Source: Curtobacterium sp. GC_Cur_3 (GTDB taxonomy: Bacteria > Actinomycetota > Actinomycetes > Actinomycetales > Microbacteriaceae). From it: DNA of 64,000 nt. Positions 52,575 to 61,600 of the stretch are shown piece after piece. The stretch's first letter is position 1, and the number at the start of each line of letters is the position of its first letter. A program made the position numbers and the translations under genes. A model generated the notes under the pieces. That model searched no databases, was not told the origin of the DNA, and saw only the letters and a list, made by a program, of their open reading frames with translations. Location of the stretch: positions 1 to 64,000 of the forward strand of contig NZ_JALNUI010000015.1 of assembly GCF_026544205.1 (NCBI RefSeq). The letters are read 5' to 3'.

Positions 52575-53228
52575 TTGAAGACCATCACTCGCACCCCGCA
52601 CCGCATCGCACTCGTCGCCATTGCGGCTGCCGCACTGCTCGGCTCATCACTCGTCGCAGGCCCCGCACACGCCACGGAACCTGCCGCCGACGAGCAGACT
52701 TTCATTTCCGCCGCAGAACTCGACGCTCTGGCCCCGAATGGCAGTGCTGCTCTCGATCCCCACGTGTTCCTCGAAGGGATCGAGCAACTCGAGGCATCCC
52801 CCGTGCCGCGACAGACGTTCACCGACGACGGTCACACCTACCGCCGGTACGTCGTCGAGGAGGGAGCAATCACGCTCCCAAGCGCGGATGACCTCCGCGG
52901 AGCAATTGCGGAGGCGGAAAAGTCCGAGGGCGCCACCGGCACGATCACCCCGTTCCTCGAAGCGCCATTCTCCGGCATCAAGACGGCGATCGGGTTCAAC
53001 ACCGTCGACCAGCAAGCCCTTGCGGCCGGCGGTGGAGCTGCCATCGGCGCTGCGATTTGTCTGATCCCTGGCATCGGGTGGGCTGCATGCGCAGCCATCG
53101 GCGTCGTCGTCAGCGTCGCGACCACGTACATCTTCAAGAACGGCATCTGCAGTGGCGGACGAAAGCTCTGGTGGTACGACGTGAAGGGCGGGTCGACCGT
53201 GGGCTGCCGCTCATCCGCCCCCTTCTGA
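52575..53228 (+). CDS. secreted protein with hydrophobic glycine-rich, four-cysteine C-terminus
   Basis: 217 residues; Sec signal cleaved probably after Ala33 (GPAHA). A charged propeptide-like middle (about 34-150) is followed by a very different C-terminal part: a hydrophobic glycine-rich stretch (AAGGGAAIGAAICLIPGIGW, continuing to TYIF) and GICSGGRKLWWYDVKGGSTV, with cysteines at 162, 172, 192 and 211. No family recognised; the layout is compatible with a bacteriocin- or toxin-like precursor. TTG start 52575 has AGGAG 7 bases upstream. Followed 25 bp later by a 63-residue two-helix membrane protein, as an immunity partner would be. Confidence 0.7.
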   Translation: MKTITRTPHRIALVAIAAAALLGSSLVAGPAHATEPAADEQTFISAAELDALAPNGSAALDPHVFLEGIEQLEASPVPRQTFTDDGHTYRRYVVEEGAITLPSADDLRGAIAEAEKSEGATGTITPFLEAPFSGIKTAIGFNTVDQQALAAGGGAAIGAAICLIPGIGWAACAAIGVVVSVATTYIFKNGICSGGRKLWWYDVKGGSTVGCRSSAPF

Positions 53229-53253
53229 TTCGATGCAGGGAAGGACAACCCTC

Positions 53254-53445
53254 ATGCGTGCATGGCTGCTGTACATCCTGACCGTCATCGCTGCGCTCGC
53301 AGCACTGCTCGCGATCGCCTACAGCTTGCCCGCGGCATCATCGGCCGTCTTCTGCATCGGCACCCCAGTCGTCGTGATCGGGGCCGGCCTCGGGGCCAAG
53401 TTCGTCAGGGAGACACGGAGGGGCCGCCGTACTCGTCAGCGCTGA
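53254..53445 (+). CDS. small membrane protein paired with the secreted protein
   Basis: 63 residues, two hydrophobic segments (MRAWLLYILTVIAALAALLA and AVFCIGTPVVVIGAGLGAKF) and a basic tail (RETRRGRRTRQR). Uncharacterised. ATG 53254 has GGGAAGGA upstream; an earlier ATG at 53233 is less likely. Position and size suit an immunity or export-accessory protein; this is inference from context only. Confidence 0.65.
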   Translation: MRAWLLYILTVIAALAALLAIAYSLPAASSAVFCIGTPVVVIGAGLGAKFVRETRRGRRTRQR

Positions 53446-53509
53446 CGCAGCACATGGATGGACCGGGGCGTGGCAGCACTAGAACGCGCAGCGCTGCTCC
53501 ATCTGGTCA

Positions 53510-53549
53510 GACTGGAGGCGCGGTGCCAGCTGGCACCGCACCTCCAGTC
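53510..53549. terminator. palindromic repeat family A, copy 11 (GACTGGAGGC subtype)
   Basis: Arm GACTGGAGGCGCGGTGCCAG; the right arm has CA for GC near its outer third. Preceded by TCCATCTGGTCAG, which also precedes copy 12. Confidence 0.83.
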
Positions 53550-53591
53550 CGCGCGACTGAGACGAAGCAACCTCACCCCTAGACTCGGCAG

Positions 53592-54812
53592 ATGCTCGAG
53601 AGCCGTCGCCTTCCACTGTGGGCGGGTCGCACGGCCGCGCTGCTGGGCATCGTGCTCGTGGCGTTCACCCTCCGCCAAGCTGTTGCTGCGGTCTCGCCGA
53701 TCATCGGTGACATCCGGGCCGACTTCCCGGTCTCGAACCTCGAGGTCGGCCTGCTCGGCACCCTGCCGCCGCTGCTGTTCGCGGCCTCGGGGTTCACGGC
53801 ACCACGCGTCGCTCGGCGTCTCGGGCTCGACGGCGGGATCGTCCTCGCGCTGGCCCTCATCACCGTCGGCCATCTCGTCCGCGCCGTCGCACCGGGCGTC
53901 GCGATGCTGCTCGTCGGCAGCATCCTGGCATTCGCCGGGACTGGCATCGGCAACGTGTTGCTGCCGTCCGTCGTCCGTCGCTACTTCCCCGACCGGGTGG
54001 CCCTGCTGACCGCGGTGTACGCGTGCATCGTGGGGGTCAGTACCGCGGTGCCTGCTGCCCTGGCTGCCCCGATCGCGCAGTACGCCGGGTGGCGGACCTC
54101 GCTCGCCGTCTGGGCAGTCACCTCAGCGGCAGCACTCGTTCCGTGGCTCGTCGTCCTCGCACAGCAGCGCCGACTCCGCCGCACGGACGCCGGTCTCGTC
54201 AGCCCCGCACCCACCGAGGTCGTCACCCGCCTGTGGCGATCACGCGCTGCGCTGTCGATCACCGCGCTCTTCTCCTCGAGCGCGATCTGCACCTACGCCG
54301 CCTTCGCCTGGCTGCCGGAGATCCTGCAGGACCTCGCCGGATCGACGCCGACCGAAGCGGGCGTGCTCCTCGCCGTCACGGGCGTGATCAGCGTCCCCGG
54401 CGCACTGATCGCTCCCCTGCTCGTGCCTCGGCTCCGCAACGTCGGCTGGCTGATCGCCGCAGGCGTCCTGAGCTTCGCACTCGGGTACCTCGGCCTGCTG
54501 CTCGCACCGGCGCCGCTCACCCTGCTCTGGGTGCTCCTGATCGGCTGCGGCTCGATCCTGTTCCCCGTCTGCCTCGTGCTCATCAACGTCCGTACCCGGA
54601 CACACGGCGGGACGGTAGCCCTGAGCGGCTTCGCCCAGGGCACCGCGTACGCACTCGGCGCCCTCGGCCCGCTGCTGGTCGGGCTGCTCCACGACGCCAG
54701 TGGTGGCTGGACGCTGCCGCTGCTCTTCCTCCTCGCCGTCACGCTCGCGGCAGCGATCCCGGCGGTCACACTCGGCCGCCCGACGTTCGTCGAGGACGAG
54801 CTCGGCCGGTAG
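53592..54812 (+). CDS. MFS transporter, CynX/NimT type
   Basis: 406-residue, 12-helix transporter of the cyanate/2-nitroimidazole (CP) family: TLRQAVAAVSPIIGDIRADF near the start is typical, then FPVSNLEVGLLGTLPPLLFA, RRYFPDRVALLTAVYACIVG and QGTAYALGALGPLLVGLLHD. Substrate unknown. ATG 53592 follows TAGACT by 6 bases: a leaderless promoter. Confidence 0.88.
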   Translation: MLESRRLPLWAGRTAALLGIVLVAFTLRQAVAAVSPIIGDIRADFPVSNLEVGLLGTLPPLLFAASGFTAPRVARRLGLDGGIVLALALITVGHLVRAVAPGVAMLLVGSILAFAGTGIGNVLLPSVVRRYFPDRVALLTAVYACIVGVSTAVPAALAAPIAQYAGWRTSLAVWAVTSAAALVPWLVVLAQQRRLRRTDAGLVSPAPTEVVTRLWRSRAALSITALFSSSAICTYAAFAWLPEILQDLAGSTPTEAGVLLAVTGVISVPGALIAPLLVPRLRNVGWLIAAGVLSFALGYLGLLLAPAPLTLLWVLLIGCGSILFPVCLVLINVRTRTHGGTVALSGFAQGTAYALGALGPLLVGLLHDASGGWTLPLLFLLAVTLAAAIPAVTLGRPTFVEDELGR

Positions 54813-54839
54813 CCGACGGGACCGCCCCAGCTCATTCGG

Positions 54840-55583
54840 TCAGCGCGCGGGCACGAAGGCTGCGAGCGTCGCACGAGCCTCGGCGGCCGACCCGAGCGGC
54901 ACGCTGCGGCTGCCGACCCCGGTCGCCAGGGACAGCGCGATGGCCACCGCGCCGACCTCAGCCGCGGACACCCATTCGGGATCGCCCTCGACGAACCGTG
55001 TCCGGATGGGTCCGAGCACGAGCGCGTGGATGCGCTTGTCCGGCGACTCCGCCGCGAGGCCACGCTGCATCATGAGCACCGCGGCCTGCTCCATGCTCAC
55101 CAGTCCGCTGTTGGGCACCGGGAACTCGGCTGACTGACCGACGATCACCGTGTACGCGCCGAGGCCGCTGAGCCGAGGCACGATCGACCGCGCCACCGCC
55201 ATGTGCACCGTGGCCAGTTCAGTGAAGGCCGCGGCCCAGTCGTCCTCGCCGATGTCGGTCAGCGGTCCGCCCTGCCACCAGCCGCCGACGGGGACCACGA
55301 CGTCGTCGATGCCACCCATCCGCTCGGTCATCTCGCGACCGAGCGCCTCAGCACCGGCGAAGGAGGTGTAATCGTGCGTCGGCAGGTGCAGCAGCGGGGA
55401 CGTCCCGACATCCCCGAGCGCAGCGCGCAGCTCGGCTCCGCGCGCCTCGGACCGGGTGGGCACGACGACGTCGGCGCCCGCGTCGAGGTAGGCGCGGACG
55501 ACGCCTTCGCCGACACCCCCGGTGCCGCCGGGCACGAGGACGCGGCGGCCGGAGAGGTCATGGGTGGACGGTACTTCGTTCAA
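54840..55583 (-). CDS. short-chain dehydrogenase/reductase
   Basis: 247 residues. Rossmann motif GRRVLVPGGTGGVGEGVVRA; VVPVGGWWQGGPL stands where NNAG usually is, and the usual YxxxK catalytic pair is not evident (SGLVSMEQAAVLMMQRGLAA), so it is an atypical SDR. TTG start 55583 has AAGGAG 7 bases upstream. Divergent from a MarR gene with three operator-like palindromes between the starts. Confidence 0.82.
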   Translation of the reverse strand: MNEVPSTHDLSGRRVLVPGGTGGVGEGVVRAYLDAGADVVVPTRSEARGAELRAALGDVGTSPLLHLPTHDYTSFAGAEALGREMTERMGGIDDVVVPVGGWWQGGPLTDIGEDDWAAAFTELATVHMAVARSIVPRLSGLGAYTVIVGQSAEFPVPNSGLVSMEQAAVLMMQRGLAAESPDKRIHALVLGPIRTRFVEGDPEWVSAAEVGAVAIALSLATGVGSRSVPLGSAAEARATLAAFVPAR

Positions 55584-55594
55584 AGCAGAACTCC

Positions 55595-55660
55595 TTGGTC
55601 GAACCAATGTTGGTTGCGCCAACGGTAACATCGATCGTTGGTAGCGCCAACTGGTATCGT
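55595..55660. promoter_or_regulatory. three MarR operators and a leaderless promoter
   Basis: TTGGTCGAACCAA (55595-55607), TTGGTTGCGCCAA (55610-55622) and TTGGTAGCGCCAA (55638-55650) share TTGG-N5-CCAA. TATCGT (55655-55660) lies 6 bases before the MarR ATG. Confidence 0.78.
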
Positions 55661-55666
55661 GCTGCC

Positions 55667-56116
55667 ATGCCTGATGCACCGACGCCGCCTGAGGCACTCC
55701 GGACCCTGGTGAGCTGGCAGGCCGGCCGCGTCGCCACGATCGGGGCGCGCCTCACGGGCGCCAGGATGCCGCTCGAAGCACGGTCCGACTTCGCGGTCCT
55801 GTCCCTCCTCGAGGAGAACGGCCCGCTCAGCCAGGCCGACATCGGCCGGATCCTCGGTCTCGACCGGAACAACGTCAACGGAATCGTCGTCCGCCTCGAG
55901 ACCGACGGGTTCGCGAGCCGGCAGCCGGACCCGGAGGACCGGCGGCGCAACGTCGTCACCATCACGACCGCGGGCCGCGCCCGGTCGTCCGAGCTCCTGG
56001 ACCACGCGCAGGCAGTGCAGGCGGAGCTCCTGACCGCGCTCTCCCCCGACGAGCGCAAGGCCCTCATCGGCCTGCTCGGCAAGGTCCTCGCCAGCCACCC
56101 GGCGCAGTCCGCCTGA
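55667..56116 (+). CDS. MarR family transcriptional regulator
   Basis: 149 residues: ARSDFAVLSLLEENGPLSQA, DIGRILGLDRNNVNGIVVRL and the wing ASRQPDPEDRRRNVVTITTA. Probably represses itself and the divergent SDR through the TTGG-N5-CCAA sites. The frame runs upstream to 55595 over the operators, but the MarR domain and the -10 box point to ATG 55667. Confidence 0.92.
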   Translation: MPDAPTPPEALRTLVSWQAGRVATIGARLTGARMPLEARSDFAVLSLLEENGPLSQADIGRILGLDRNNVNGIVVRLETDGFASRQPDPEDRRRNVVTITTAGRARSSELLDHAQAVQAELLTALSPDERKALIGLLGKVLASHPAQSA

Positions 56117-56138
56117 GCCAGGTCTCCATCTGGTCAGC

Positions 56139-56178
56139 CTGGAGGCTCGGTGCCAGCTGGCACCGAGCCTCCAGTCCG
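56139..56178. terminator. palindromic repeat family A, copy 12 (GACTGGAGGC subtype)
   Basis: Arms CCTGGAGGCTCGGTGCCAG and CTGGCACCGAGCCTCCAGTCC, between converging stops of the MarR gene and the next hypothetical gene. Confidence 0.85.
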
Positions 56179-56218
56179 GAACAGGGTTGCGGACACGCGG
56201 CGGCCGTGCCGCCATCTG

Positions 56219-56674
56219 TCACATGTCGGCGATGAGCCGGAGCGTGTAGCCGTCGGGGACCGTCTGGTGTTCGACGTAGTGCATGAACACCGGCGCTGCC
56301 TGGTCGGCCGTGAAGAGCTCTGACAGGTGCCGCGGCTCGTGCGCAGCCTGCACGTCGATGGTCTCCGTGAGCGGTTCCGCGAGGTCGTGGTCGCGGCCGA
56401 CGATGTAGAAGCGGTACTCGCCGTCGTCCTCACGTCGGCGGAGTTCGACGCTCATCTTCTCCGCGGTGCCACCGGCCTCCAGGTACGAGCCCCCGTACTC
56501 GTCGATGACCGACTGCGCGCCGGCGCGCCAGGTCTCGTGATCGATCAGTGCGGAGAAGACCAGCCACGCGAAGTGGTCGTCGTTGTCGAGCAGGCCGAGG
56601 CAGCGGCGGACCTGGTCGGGGAGCGGGCGGAACGTGTCCTTTAGGACACTGCTGACCGACCCGTTGGTCTTCAT
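56219..56674 (-). CDS. hypothetical protein
   Basis: 151 residues, no family recognised. Acidic and soluble (LGLLDNDDHFAWLVFSALID, VELRRREDDGEYRFYIVGRD). GC-rich like the core genome; its start marks the left edge of the low-GC island. No clear ribosome site; GATAAT on the minus strand lies upstream as a possible -10. Probably real, function unknown. Confidence 0.65.
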   Translation of the reverse strand: MKTNGSVSSVLKDTFRPLPDQVRRCLGLLDNDDHFAWLVFSALIDHETWRAGAQSVIDEYGGSYLEAGGTAEKMSVELRRREDDGEYRFYIVGRDHDLAEPLTETIDVQAAHEPRHLSELFTADQAAPVFMHYVEHQTVPDGYTLRLIADM

Positions 56675-56689
56675 GATGATCGGACAAAA

Positions 56690-57108
56690 TTATCAAGTTC
56701 CACTTGACCGACACACCCAACACCCAGTCGTACGCGAACGTGAGGAATAACAATCCGCCCACGCGCGTCCCCGATGCATCACCTAGGCACCCAGAATGAT
56801 AGACAGGGCAATAAGAGCAATCATGAGAGTCACGAATATGACACAAGCGCCCCTTCAGCCGGCTTTCACACCACGCTGCCCTAAAGATCCTATGAAAGGG
56901 AGGGGCAATCGCATCGGTTGGATAGGCGGACAGCGTCGTCAACGAACGCGGCCACCAGATGCTTGGTGCAGATTACTCGCTAGTGAGTTCGGCGCGCGGC
57001 CGTGCGTCGTTCACTCGCGGTTGAGGTGTATGCCGCTTCCAGTAACTACCTCCTTGCAGCGGCGGAATTATTCACATTCTGACCACCTTTCGGATGCCCC
57101 ATCGGAAC
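56690..57108. other. low-GC gap at the left edge of the accessory island
   Basis: About 420 bp with no gene I can support. Composition drops at once (AAAATTATCAAG and similar). On the minus strand a short stretch (about 56784-56850) reads CVIFVTLMIALIALSIILGA-stop, like a lone transmembrane helix, but there is no start or upstream frame, so it may be a relic. Confidence 0.5.
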
Positions 57109-57900
57109 TTACCTGGGATCATGCCTCTTCGCGTCTGGCAAGCGAGAAGTTCGCCCGCCATCTACCCGCTCAAACAAGTCGTTGAACCATTGAACGCCCG
57201 CTGCTCTCGCGGACCGTTGAGTCACGCGGGCGCCCGAGATGAAACGCTTCCCACCGTGCACTGTCCCAAATCTTATGCCGTTGCCGATCCTGTGCAGCCC
57301 CACCAGCTGGGGAGCGCCTCCGGAGTAAGGGTCCGCCCGCCCACGTAGGGCTTCAGTGAATGAGCTATAAATGGATCGACTCGTGCCGCCCTGAACACTT
57401 TCCTCCCAAAGCTTTCCGGTTGCCCGAACCTCTCGAGCTCCGCTCCCGGCGAGATGTAACCGCGCAGACTTCCCAGGCATGGCAACCTCCTTCGTATTCC
57501 AGGTCTGGCTCGATGCCTCAAAGGTGATCACCGCGAGCTCAAAAACAGAATCCATTTTATCTCGACGGCGAGTTGCGACGACTAAGCCAAAATCGCGCTG
57601 CTCCTGTAACGGGTAGTCTCTCCACAGTCGCCGAATCGCATCGCCGATGTCGCCGAAAGCTGAGGCCCGCCTCCGCGTCGCACCCGCCGCTATCTCATCT
57701 AGCACTGTTGGAATCGCTAATGCGGGAAACAACACGTCACCCCAGTACCCGAAAATATGGGGAGTGGTTGATGCGGCGAAAGTTTTTCGCCCCTGATTCC
57801 ACTGGTGCGAGTCGCCCCAAGTGATTCTACTGTCGCTCGCGATGTAAATTGAGGACACCGCTCGATGATCCACGCCCGCCCAAGCGATCAGAGTCGTCAC
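57109..57900 (-). CDS. putative proteasome-type Ntn hydrolase
   Basis: 263 residues. The N-terminus (V/M)TTLIAWAGVDHRAVSSIY puts a Thr directly after the start; then IASDSRITWG, the basic block GRKTFAAS and IFGYWGDVLFP follow. This order matches the HslV/proteasome-beta pattern of Thr1, an Asp near 17, Lys33 in a (R)K motif and the GxxGD turn. Removal of Met would expose the Thr as nucleophile. GTG 57900 has AGGGGGG 3 bases before it; an in-frame TTG at 58053 would instead give a 51-residue propeptide. Lower GC than the core. Downstream of the giant island gene on the same strand. Fold assignment is by eye only. Confidence 0.6.
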   Translation of the reverse strand: MTTLIAWAGVDHRAVSSIYIASDSRITWGDSHQWNQGRKTFAASTTPHIFGYWGDVLFPALAIPTVLDEIAAGATRRRASAFGDIGDAIRRLWRDYPLQEQRDFGLVVATRRRDKMDSVFELAVITFEASSQTWNTKEVAMPGKSARLHLAGSGAREVRATGKLWEESVQGGTSRSIYSSFTEALRGRADPYSGGAPQLVGLHRIGNGIRFGTVHGGKRFISGARVTQRSARAAGVQWFNDLFERVDGGRTSRLPDAKRHDPR

Positions 57901-57910
57901 AAGCCCCCCT

Positions 57911-57949
57911 AAAAAAGAACCGGAGCGCCGACTGCTGTCGACGCTCCGG
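57911..57949 (-). terminator. intrinsic terminator or attenuator before the Ntn-like gene
   Basis: On the minus strand CCGGAGCG / CGCTCCGG (8 bp, 14-base loop) is followed by TTCTTTTTT and then directly by the AGGGGGG ribosome site and GTG start. A classical hairpin plus U-tract in the leader of the gene. Confidence 0.7.
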
Positions 57950-58235
57950 GAAGACCTGAGTGCTGTCAAATTGTCAGCAGGGACACCTCGTACCGCCTCG
58001 TATTTGGCGGCCTCAGGAGTTGCGTCCTTGAAGGGCCGATGAAGCCCGAACAAGGTGGGCGCAGCAAGCTGGCGCCAAAAAGAAAGCTATCGACCCCGGG
58101 CGCGCTTGTCAACAAAGTGTGGCCGCTGGACTTCCATGTCACCCAACAGAAGAATCGCCATTCTGTACTTCATTCTCAACATGTTAGACATCTCGACTTT
58201 CTCGGTCGCCCACCCGTTCTGTCACAGAGTCGGCC

Positions 58236-58267
58236 AGCGGCCAAGACGGGGGCCGGCCGCTCCTTTT
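58236..58267 (+). terminator. hairpin with short T-tract, plus strand
   Basis: AGCGGCC / GGCCGCT stem followed by CCTTTT. No plus-strand gene is recognised upstream, so its partner transcript is unknown. Confidence 0.45.
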
Positions 58268-58639
58268 ACAGAGGCGATGACGTTGACTTGGCCTCACATC
58301 CACCGACGGCGAGCGAGACAAATTAGGAGGAAGAGACTTGTTCCCAGTTCGCTCCATCGAGCCACTCTACGATTGCTGCTCGGTCAAGCGGTTTAGCCCG
58401 AGCGAACTTTGTAAAGGAAACGCGAGTCGCTCTGCGATCGGAAGTAGCCCGCTAATGCAGGGACGCAGCGTCGAGCTCACGGCCGAGATCAATTGCGCGA
58501 ACACTCGCGCGGACGCCGCGCGCGGCGCTAAGCCGGGGCACTTTTTGTTCCTGCCGCGCGGCCTCGCTACTTGCACTCCGACACAGGCGGCTGCAGGGGC
58601 CGGCGGCACAGGACGCCGATCGTCACTGTCAGCTTCCAC

Positions 58640-61600
58640 TCACTCGTCCCCGAGACGCTCTGCTTCCAGATCGTGCATCTTCGCCTCTCGAAGATAGCCT
58701 TCCGCGATGCCACGAAGCACACTCGCGGTTCTAGGCCACCGAACTGCGAGGGCCGCTGCGGAATCACGGTAGTTGCGCTCGAGTTCACGTTCCTGGTCCC
58801 CTCCGTCGTAGACAGCACGTGACGTGAACCCGCGTTGATTCGTCCTCCCAACATGGAGTCCGGTTTCGATACGGATACTTACCAACGACTCGATAAGGTC
58901 TCGCACCGGTTCGGCGGGCCAGATCCCGTCCTCTCCTACAGGGCTTACGGAGAGGATCTGGCCAATCTGCTCGTCACCGATCGCGGCGCGGCCGGCATCG
59001 GACAGGGCTGATCGAGCGGCCTGCACCCAAGCGGTGAGGTGCTCGGCATCTATAGATCCATCTCTCTTGCTACCCGGCAGTCCTCTCCATTCGTGCAAGA
59101 TCGAAAACGCTAGAGTGCCGAACGCCGACTCCTTCGCAGTCCGATCGCGTTTTTGCTCACCGTCACCTCGAAAGACCCCCTTCATCAATGCGACGAATTC
59201 GTCAGGGTCGGAGTTGAGCCGACGGTACAGCGCAGATGATGGCCGATGATCCGGGAGTAGATTGAAGAGCGCAAACTCGAGGGAAGGTAGACTCGGCTCT
59301 TCCGGCAATACCGCCTCGAGATGATTGAGTATTGTCGCAACACTGTACCCAGTCATTTGAGCGTCTTCCGGCGGACCGGGAAAGTGTAGCAAAGCCTCCA
59401 GCACAGACAAGGTTATTGAATTATCGAACGTTGAATGCTCTTCCAGCAGTGCTGCCACCAAATGGACCGCAGCCCAGGGCCGTTTATGCTCAAGTAACAA
59501 CTGTACGGCCTCATCACGCTCCCCGAGCGGCACTTCGTAGTGAGAAACATGCGACCAGTACTCAACTTGATAGTCCTGATCAAGCTCGTCGACGACCTGC
59601 CAAAATCGTCGTTCGAAGGGAACAGCATTCATCAAGCTCAGCGGGACTCTCGGGATGTCTCGAAATACGCCGCCGAGCCAAGATTCCCCATTGGTGAGCA
59701 TTCGCGACCGCGCGAACGATGATGCCGCTTCTACGAGATGAACCTCCTCCCGACTCAACCAATCAAGCACCCGCGTAGCTGGTAAGTCGCCGAAATCAGC
59801 CATAGCCTGCCCGACGAGCCTTGGAACTGGAACCGAACTCATGAACGCCTCAAGCTCTACAGGACTAAAGGCGATGAGCTCTTCCACCGCCTCGCGCTGC
59901 ATGTCCGCCAGCCTCTCCCGATAACCTTCTCGGCCCAACCGCCTACCCGGTACGGACGGCCGCCAATCGAATATGCGAGCGAGTCGCCGAGGATCCTCAG
60001 GGCTCGCCAATCGATCAGCAACCGACTTCAGCAGACCTAACCCATCAGCATCGAGTGCCCAGTCAGCATCTGCGTAGTCCTCGTGACGACTGATCTCCTT
60101 CGTCAGCGCCTCCCAAACAGCATATCGATTCTCGCTCGACCAGCCAGAAGATTCGATAACCCCCTGAAGCGTCCTGAGGACGATTTCTCGCCCGCCCTGC
60201 GGAAGGCGATCGACCTTTGACACCAGCTGAGTCCAGCGCTCAGGAGTATCACCAGCGGCCGAAACCGCTATCTTCACAAGCGCTTGGGAGTACCGATGAA
60301 CTTCTTCGTAGGTGACGGAGTTCCTCTTTGGCCCCCAGTCCCGATACGACGGTCGATGTGGAACTAGGCCAACTGCGCGCATGCTGGGCAAACCCGAAAG
60401 AACGAGCGACCAACCGATTTCGGGGGCAAAATCTATCACTCGGCTGATGATGCCAATCTTGTCGTCGACACCGCCACCGCCGTACGGGAAAATGGCCCTC
60501 GTGAGGTTCTGGAGACTTGCTGACGGTCGATTCGACAGCCGTCCGCCAGGATCCAGCATTGAAAGCTTCGCGAGGAGCCTTCCCACATGCCCGAAGTAGC
60601 TCGGCGACCACGACAGGCTCTCCAGCGCCCACAGCAAGCTAGTGTGGGGAGAGGAGGGCGCGAACGGGTCGCCGGCAGCACTCCCATCTCGGAACACCGT
60701 CCGAAGAATTGAGTCGGGTCCACCCGCGCCGAGTTCGACCGCTTCGAGGAACTCGTCCGGTGCCGCTTCAGCAAGCGCCGGAAGTACGGAGGCGATGCGA
60801 GCCCATGTCCCACCCGAGCCGTCGTCATTCGCTCGTTGCAGGACTGCTCGGACGATAGAGCGCACGTAGGGATTTACATCGACGGCCGCCGATACATCCA
60901 ATGCGGTGGCGCCAGCGAGTGCCACCCCATCTGCCAGGTGCTGACGGAGTGTCCCGGAGATCGACGACTCTGAGTCGGAGACAGAAGCCGCGATGCGTTC
61001 CACGGGCGTCAGGGCCTCAAGCGGATCTTCCGCGAGGAGATGATGGATGACCGTTTCGCGCCAGCGATGGAGGTCGGCGTCCGTCAGGTGCGGGAAGAGT
61101 AGGAGAGCTGCCTCTACTGGTGCAACCGGCCGCCAAAGCCCCCCGGAGTGGACGAAGGGTGCCTCCGCTGTGGCGGCCAAGGTTCGCAACTGCTGCTCGA
61201 CCGAGCGGCTAGAAGTTTCGGTGAGGCACTCGATCACAGCGGAGTCGGCCGGGGTGGACGTCCAGGAGCCGGCAAGTATGAGCGGTGCCAGGATGGCCGC
61301 GACCGCGCCATCGATTGCCCACGGCGGGACCGTCGCGCGAGGGTCTCGGGCGATGGATCGGAAAAGCGCTGGCATGCTTCGTCGTCCCAACGCCACGAGT
61401 TCTTCGGCAGTATGGAAGTCGACATCGCTCTCCTCGAGTACCTGCCGGGCTTCTACCCGGTCAATCTTTGGTAGGTCGATGCCATTACCCGGCCGTACGG
61501 TCTCAGTCGCCCCGGCCACGAGGATAACCCGATGGCCTGCATCGGTCGCGATCTTGATGTCTGGCCGTCCGTCGAAGTACGGAATCAAGACCATGGGCTG

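Larger units (their letters stand above)
57901..58639. other. 739-bp gap between island genes
   Basis: No gene that I can support. It holds two terminator-like hairpins (57911-57949 minus, 58236-58267 plus). On the minus strand, 58053-57955 reads LFGLHRPFKDATPEAAKYEA and VRGVPADNLTAL in the frame of the Ntn-like gene, which may be a remnant of another protein. A TTG with AGGAGGA before it at 58338 opens a 119-codon plus-strand frame of unconvincing composition. Confidence 0.5.

Noticed and set aside
56796-57185. Plus-strand frame of 129 codons at the left island edge
   Set aside because: No family, no ribosome site, overlaps the end of the Ntn-like gene on the other strand.
58338-58697. Plus-strand 119-codon frame starting at TTG after AGGAGGA
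   Set aside because: The ribosome site is good, but the protein is Ser/Arg/Ala-rich without structure and runs into the antisense of the giant gene; kept only as a remark.
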